The notes under the pieces are model-generated. The model ran no database searches, had not been told where the DNA came from, and saw only the letters and a list, made by a program, of their open reading frames with translations. A stretch of 44,638 nucleotides of DNA. Source: Gammaproteobacteria bacterium (lineage in GTDB: Bacteria > Pseudomonadota > Gammaproteobacteria > Xanthomonadales > Xanthomonadaceae). Below are positions 40,984-44,638 of this stretch, piece after piece. A program made the position numbers and the translations under genes. Positions within the stretch are counted from its first letter, which is position 1. Every line of letters begins with the position of its first letter. The stretch covers positions 1 through 44,638 of the forward strand of contig JANXUD010000017.1 of NCBI GenBank assembly GCA_025352045.1, in the 5' to 3' direction.

Positions 40984-41366
40984 GCGTCGGTGGCATCGGT
41001 CGGGTCCGGGAACGCGATGGCCACGAAGCGCAGCCGGCCGCCGCCCGCGTCCTCCGCGGCGACGCGGCGCAGGCTGGCCCCCAGGCAGGGCCCGGACACG
41101 CAGCGTCCGTCCTCCAGCCGGAAACTGGCGCCATGGGCGGCGCAAACAAGCCGGTCGCGGTCGATCAGGAACTTGCCGGGCGCGTAGTCCAGTCGCCGGC
41201 CCTGGTGCGGGCAGATATTGAGCCAGGCATCCACCTGGATGCCGACACGATGGACGATGATCGACTCGCGTTCGCCACCGATGTGCACATCCAGCGCACT
41301 GACATGACCCTCCGGCAAGTCCGCCAGGCGGATTAACGAAGCATTGACACTTTCGTCCGGGGCCAT
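40980..41366 (-). CDS. Rieske [2Fe-2S] domain protein
   Basis: A 128-residue small iron-sulfur protein. The two Rieske cluster motifs are NICPHQGRRLDY (C-x-H) and VCAAHGASF (C-x2-H), with the usual spacing. The N-terminus (LIRLADLPEGHVSALDV) and the end are those of a bare Rieske ferredoxin, with no signal peptide or membrane helix. I chose ATG 41366 with GGAG 7 bp upstream; ATG 41372 is an alternative two codons earlier. It may feed electrons to an oxygenase, but no partner lies here. Its stop overlaps the convergent permease end by 4 bp. Confidence 0.9.
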   Translation of the reverse strand: MAPDESVNASLIRLADLPEGHVSALDVHIGGERESIIVHRVGIQVDAWLNICPHQGRRLDYAPGKFLIDRDRLVCAAHGASFRLEDGRCVSGPCLGASLRRVAAEDAGGGRLRFVAIAFPDPTDATDA

Positions 41367-41405
41367 GGCCATACTCCGATTCCCCGGCAGTCTGACACGA
41401 CCCCC

Positions 41406-41678
41406 ATGCCCCTTTTCGTGCATCGCATTTTCCACTACGCGCCGAGCAAGCCGCGCCACCCGCTGATGCGTTTGGTGATCGGCGCGCTTGGCCTGGTGCT
41501 GTTGGCGGTGCTGGTCGCCGGCGGACTGTTCGTCGGCCTTGGCATGCTGTTGTTCGCGGCCACCCGCCGCATGCTGCGCGGTCCGGCGCAGCCGCAGCGC
41601 GTCGAGTCCGTGGAGCGGATCATCGACGGCGAATACTCGGTGGTCAGTAAGCCGCGGGCCCAGCTGGGCGCGCGTTGA
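41406..41678 (+). CDS. Small membrane protein of unknown function
   Basis: A 90-residue protein with one long or two closely packed hydrophobic segments (about 21-52, GALGLVLLAVLVAGGLFVGLGM) between a basic N-terminal piece and a basic C-terminal tail with VERIIDGEYSVV. It is divergent from the Rieske gene with a 39-bp gap. I do not recognise a family beyond small conserved membrane proteins of Xanthomonadales. There is no clear Shine-Dalgarno sequence before ATG 41406. Confidence 0.75.
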   Translation: MPLFVHRIFHYAPSKPRHPLMRLVIGALGLVLLAVLVAGGLFVGLGMLLFAATRRMLRGPAQPQRVESVERIIDGEYSVVSKPRAQLGAR

Positions 41679-41739
41679 ACCGCGCGATCCACGCGCAGCC
41701 CTGAAACGCTAGACTCGGGTTTTCGCCCCCCGAGCTCCC

Positions 41740-42432
41740 ATGCCTGACTTCGTGTTCCCGCCCGCCGCGATCGCCTCGGTGCCCGTTGCGGGATCCAGCG
41801 CGCGCTTTCCGGTGCACCGCATCTATTGCGTGGGACGCAACTTCGCCGAGCACGCGCGCGAGATGGGCGCCGAGGTGGAGCGCGGCTCGCCGATGTTCTT
41901 CATGAAACCTGCCGATGCCGTGGTGACGGACGGAATCGTTCCCTACCCCAGCGCGACCGAAGACCTGCACCACGAGGTGGAACTGGTGGTCGCGATCGGA
42001 CGCGACTGCGAGGGCGAGGTGGCGAAGGCGCGGGCCCTGGAGCTTGTGTACGGGTACACCGTGGGCCTCGACCTGACCAGGCGCGACCTGCAGGCGCGCG
42101 CCAAGGACAGGCGCCATCCCTGGGACACGGCCAAGGGCTTCGACGCCTCCGCGCCGCTGGCGCCGATCGTGCCGGTGGCGCTTGCCGGGCATGATTTCTC
42201 GCGCCGGCTCTGGCTCGAGGTCAACGGGGCGATGCGCCAGCAGGCACCGCTGTCCGACATGATCTTCAGCGTGGCCGACGTCCTGCACGAACTGTCCGTC
42301 CTGTTCGCCTTGCGCGCGGGCGACCTGGTGTTCATGGGCACGCCCTCGGGCGTCGCGGCGCTGGCGCGCGGCGACCGCTTCCGTGCCGGCATCGACGGAC
42401 TCGCCGAATTTTCGGGCCGCATCCTGGACTAG
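41740..42432 (+). CDS. Fumarylacetoacetate hydrolase family protein
   Basis: A 230-residue enzyme of the FAH family, in the size class of fumarylpyruvate hydrolases and acylpyruvases. Visible are IYCVGRNFAEHA, MFFMKPADAV, the metal-binding HHEVELVVAIG (glutamates), GYTVGLDLTRRDLQ with a metal Asp, and GTPSGVAAL near the end. It would split a C-C bond in a 1,3-diketo acid using Mg or Mn; the true substrate is open. A -10-like TAGACT (41710-41715) lies 25 bp upstream. No aromatic-degradation genes are near, so a housekeeping oxaloacetate-tautomer or acylpyruvate role is plausible. Confidence 0.9.
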   Translation: MPDFVFPPAAIASVPVAGSSARFPVHRIYCVGRNFAEHAREMGAEVERGSPMFFMKPADAVVTDGIVPYPSATEDLHHEVELVVAIGRDCEGEVAKARALELVYGYTVGLDLTRRDLQARAKDRRHPWDTAKGFDASAPLAPIVPVALAGHDFSRRLWLEVNGAMRQQAPLSDMIFSVADVLHELSVLFALRAGDLVFMGTPSGVAALARGDRFRAGIDGLAEFSGRILD

Positions 42433-42473
42433 GGGCTGTGGCGTTAGCTTCACCAACCTGAGGGAGGGGTGCC

Positions 42474-42893
42474 ATGGGAATGCTGTCGGAGTTCAGGGAA
42501 TTCGCGATGAAGGGCAACGTCGTCGACCTGGCGGTCGCCGTGGTGATCGGTGCGGCCTTCGGCAAGATCGTCACCTCGCTGGTGGATGACATCGTCATGC
42601 CGGTGGTCGGCAAACTCGTGGGCGGGGTGGACTTCACCACCCTGTCGGTCATGCTCTCGCCTGCGGTGATCGGGCCGGATGGAAAGGAAACCACCGCCGC
42701 GGTGCTGCTGCGCTACGGCGCCTTCATCCAGAGCATCGTCAATTTCATGATCATCGCCTTCGCGATCTTCATGGTGGTCAAGGCGATCAACCGCATGCAC
42801 CGCCCGGCGCCGGCCGCTCCGGCGGCGCCCGCCGCGCCCGCCGAGGACATCGTCCTGCTCACCCAGATCCGCGACGCACTGCGATCGCGCTAA
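42474..42893 (+). CDS. mscL: Large-conductance mechanosensitive channel MscL
   Basis: MscL is the pentameric inner-membrane safety valve that opens under osmotic downshock. The 139-residue protein begins MGMLSEFREFAMKGNVVDLAVAVVIGAAFGKIVTSLV (amphipathic helix and TM1, with the pore residues in the AVAVVIGAAFG segment), has a periplasmic loop (GGVDFTTLS...), TM2 (FIQSIVNFMIIAFAIFMVVKAIN) and a C-terminal bundle after an Ala/Pro linker (PAAPAAPAAP). ATG 42474 follows GGGAGGGG. Its own terminator is at 42915. Confidence 0.97.
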   Translation: MGMLSEFREFAMKGNVVDLAVAVVIGAAFGKIVTSLVDDIVMPVVGKLVGGVDFTTLSVMLSPAVIGPDGKETTAAVLLRYGAFIQSIVNFMIIAFAIFMVVKAINRMHRPAPAAPAAPAAPAEDIVLLTQIRDALRSR

Positions 42894-42914
42894 GATTTCG
42901 CACCGCCCATCGAC

Positions 42915-42945
42915 CAGGCGCCGGTTCCCCCGGCGCCTGTTTTTT
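42915..42945 (+). terminator. Rho-independent terminator after mscL
   Basis: Perfect 10-bp stem CAGGCGCCGG (42915-42924) with CCGGCGCCTG (42930-42939), 5-base loop, then six T. Confidence 0.93.
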
Positions 42946-42960
42946 CGCCCGGAGTCCCGC

Positions 42961-44427
42961 ATGCATCCGTCCCGCCGCCTTTCGCTCGTCCTTGCCTGCT
43001 GCCTGGGCATCAGCTCCGCACAGGCGGGCACGCCCGCCACGGCCGCCGCGCCCGCATCCGCATCCGCATCCGCATCCGGCGGCACGCTCGATGCGCACAG
43101 CCTGGCCAATGCACGCAAGCTGGTGGCGGCGGGGGATGCCGATACCGGCGCCTACGCGATCGTCGAAGGCCTGACCACGGAAATCGGCCCGCGCCTGGCC
43201 GGCTCGACCGCCTTCGACCACGCGATGGACTGGGCCGAAGCGCGCTTCAAGTCGCTGGGCTACGACCGGGTCTATCGCGAGCCGGTCAGTTTCCCGCAGT
43301 GGGAACGCCACCACGAGACGGCTGAAGTGATCTCTCCCTTCCCGCAGCGCCTGGTGATCACCGCCCTGGGCGGCAGCGTCGGCACAGGCGGCAAGCCGCT
43401 CGATGCGGAAGTGGTCGAGTTCGCGACGCTCGATGCATTGAAGGCGGCTCCGGCCGGCTCGCTCGCCGGCAAGATCGCCTTCATTTCCAATCGCATGGAG
43501 CGCTTCAAGGATGGCCACGGCTACGGGCCGGCGGTAGCCGCGCGCAGTGGCGCCTCCGACGCCTCCCGCAAGGGCGCGGTCGCCCTGGTGATCCGCTCGA
43601 TCGGCACCGACCATGACCGCATGCCGCACACCGGCATGCAGCGCTACGCCGACGGCGTGGCCAAGATCCCGGCTGCGGCGCTGTCCAATCCCGACGCCGA
43701 CCTGCTGGCGAACATGCTCAAGCGCGGCAAGCCCGTGCGCCTGCGCCTGGACATCGACGCGGGCTGGACCGGCAAGACCACGCAGGCCTGGAACGTGATC
43801 GGTGAAATCCGCGGCCGCGGCAAGCTGGCCAACGAGGTCGTGGTGATCGGCGGCCACCTGGACTCCTGGGACCTGGGCACCGGCGCGATCGACGACGGCG
43901 CCGGCGTCGCCATCACCATGGCCGCGGGTGCGCTGATCGGCAAGCTCGACAAGCGGCCCATGCGGACGATCCGGGTGATCGCCTTCGCCAACGAGGAGCA
44001 GGGACTGTATGGCGGCCGCGCCTATGCGGAAACGCACAAGGCCGAACTCGACGCGCAGCAACTCGGCGCCGAGAGCGATTTCGGCGGCGGCCGCGTCTAT
44101 CGATTCAGCGCGAACGTCGCGCCCGAAGCGCGCCCGGTGGTGGACCAGATCGCCACCCTGCTCGCTCCGCTGGGCATCGGGTACGGCGGCGACAAGGGCG
44201 GGGCCGGCCCCGACATCGGGCCGTTCGCCCAGGGCGGCATGCCCTGGGCGCAGCTGGCGCAGGACGGCACCGACTACTTCGACTACCACCATACGGCCAA
44301 CGACACCCTCGACAAGCTCGACGCCCGCGCGCTGGACCAGCAGGCTGCCGCGTACGCGGCGATGGCCTACGCGGCTGCGCAATCGCCGATCGACTTCGGG
44401 CACTCCACCGGCGCCGGCGCCGAATAG
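42961..44427 (+). CDS. Secreted M28-family metallopeptidase (with PA-like insert)
   Basis: A 488-residue exported di-zinc aminopeptidase. Signal peptide about 1-22 (ending AQA), then a short Ala/Ser linker from four GCATCC DNA repeats. A PA-like insert covers about 130-270. The M28 zinc ligands are visible: H299 and D301 in GGHLDSWD, Asp in AIDDGAG (about 311), the Glu pair in ANEEQG (catalytic and ligand), an Asp in ESDFGGG and a His in YHHTANDT. The start at ATG 42961 follows CCGGAG. Similar enzymes in Xanthomonadales release N-terminal residues from peptides outside the cytoplasm; exact specificity is unknown. Its last codons are duplicated 177 bp downstream (see findings). Confidence 0.93.
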   Translation: MHPSRRLSLVLACCLGISSAQAGTPATAAAPASASASASGGTLDAHSLANARKLVAAGDADTGAYAIVEGLTTEIGPRLAGSTAFDHAMDWAEARFKSLGYDRVYREPVSFPQWERHHETAEVISPFPQRLVITALGGSVGTGGKPLDAEVVEFATLDALKAAPAGSLAGKIAFISNRMERFKDGHGYGPAVAARSGASDASRKGAVALVIRSIGTDHDRMPHTGMQRYADGVAKIPAAALSNPDADLLANMLKRGKPVRLRLDIDAGWTGKTTQAWNVIGEIRGRGKLANEVVVIGGHLDSWDLGTGAIDDGAGVAITMAAGALIGKLDKRPMRTIRVIAFANEEQGLYGGRAYAETHKAELDAQQLGAESDFGGGRVYRFSANVAPEARPVVDQIATLLAPLGIGYGGDKGGAGPDIGPFAQGGMPWAQLAQDGTDYFDYHHTANDTLDKLDARALDQQAAAYAAMAYAAAQSPIDFGHSTGAGAE

Positions 44428-44452
44428 CCTCCTCGAATCGACGCCGCTGACC

Positions 44453-44580
44453 GTGGCCTGGACGGCTCGGTGGAGGGGTCTTGGCGGGACACGCCGCAAG
44501 TACGTCCATGTAGGCTAATCGGCGCCGTCCATGGCGCCGATTGTCCCGCCAAGACCCCTGCTCCGAGCCGCCCAGGCCAC
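44453..44580. repeat. Large inverted-repeat element with 39-bp arms
   Basis: Left arm 44453-44491 (from GTGGCCTGG to CGGGACA) and right arm 44542-44580 (from TGTCCCG to CCAGGCCAC) match at 36 of 39 positions. Inside, AATCGGCGCC (44517-44526) and GGCGCCGATT (44533-44542) form a further perfect 10-bp hairpin. The element follows the M28 gene and has no gene of its own; it looks like a REP/MITE-type hairpin, but it could also be a structured 3' region. The remaining bases to 44638 show nothing else. Confidence 0.75.
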
Positions 44581-44600
44581 TCCACCATCGGCGCCGAATA
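44574..44600 (+). repeat. Duplicate of the M28 gene's 3' end
   Basis: Bases here read in frame as GHSTIGAE plus stop (TAA), almost the same as the real gene end GHSTGAGAE plus stop at 44398-44427. The copies share CACTCCACC and GGCGCCGAATA. The duplicate overlaps the end of the right hairpin arm. Confidence 0.6.
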
Positions 44601-44638
44601 ACGCTGCCCGGCGCGCTGCACCAGCCGAAGCCTGCGTC

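Noticed and set aside
43053-43078. GCATCC hexamer repeats at the M28 gene start as a phase-variation switch
   Set aside because: The unit is 6 bp, so copy changes keep the frame and only alter a short Ala/Ser linker after the signal peptide.

Overview
The window is high-GC proteobacterial DNA, most likely a gammaproteobacterium of the Xanthomonadales/Lysobacterales (Lysobacteraceae or Rhodanobacteraceae type). This rests on the SAH riboswitch in front of ahcY with metF nearby, the thiS-thiG-trmB-permease order, frequent GTG starts and dense ATGA/GTGA stop-start overlaps. The genus cannot be fixed from the sequence alone.

Layout. (1) 1-5269, a defence island: the 3' part of a type I specificity gene (hsdS), an AbiEi/AbiEii type IV toxin-antitoxin pair whose toxin gene carries a frameshift, hsdM, and a DUF6933-like gene. 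No hsdR lies in the window. (2) 5270-12236, methyl-cycle and amino-acid genes: SAH riboswitch, ahcY, a stretch of decayed genes (SRPBCC protein and its partner, and a second decayed frame), a small Lys/Ala-rich protein, a class I methyltransferase, metF, a secreted hypothetical, and ilvE, which carries a one-base frameshift. (3) 12218-14216 (minus), a two-component system. (4) 14508-20406 (minus), a tightly coupled seven-gene unit: methyltransferase, GT2, GT4, LPG-synthase-like flippase, methyltransferase, RimB-like protease and RimK. (5) 20744-25668 (plus), three tandem paralogous secreted Cys-conserved proteins of unknown family, interrupted by a small membrane protein gene. (6) 25702-37120 (minus), an ABC-transporter-dependent surface glycan locus: GT4, Wzm, Wzt with a carbohydrate-binding C-terminus, an FkbM methyltransferase with a long coiled coil, a double GT4, a lipoprotein and a GT-C-like membrane protein. 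The last three share one C-terminal module. (7) 37176-44638 (plus unless noted), mostly housekeeping: tRNA-Gly(CCC), thiS, thiG, trmB, an SLC13-type permease, a Rieske protein (minus), a small membrane protein, a fumarylacetoacetate-hydrolase family enzyme, mscL and an M28 peptidase, ending in a 39-bp-arm inverted-repeat element.

How the genes work together. AhcY removes S-adenosylhomocysteine made by methyltransferases and is controlled by that metabolite through the riboswitch; MetF supplies methyl-folate for remaking methionine. In the glycan locus Wzm/Wzt would export a finished chain recognised by the Wzt C-terminal domain. By analogy with WbdD-type terminators, the coiled-coil FkbM protein is a candidate chain-capping and length-measuring enzyme. 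The most unusual items are the shared C-terminal module at the end of the glycan locus, the secreted paralog triplet, and the large hairpin with a duplicated gene end at the right edge. Several genes (abiEii, ilvE, the SRPBCC gene, the frame at 8250) are broken. For ilvE especially, a consensus error must be excluded before biological meaning is drawn.
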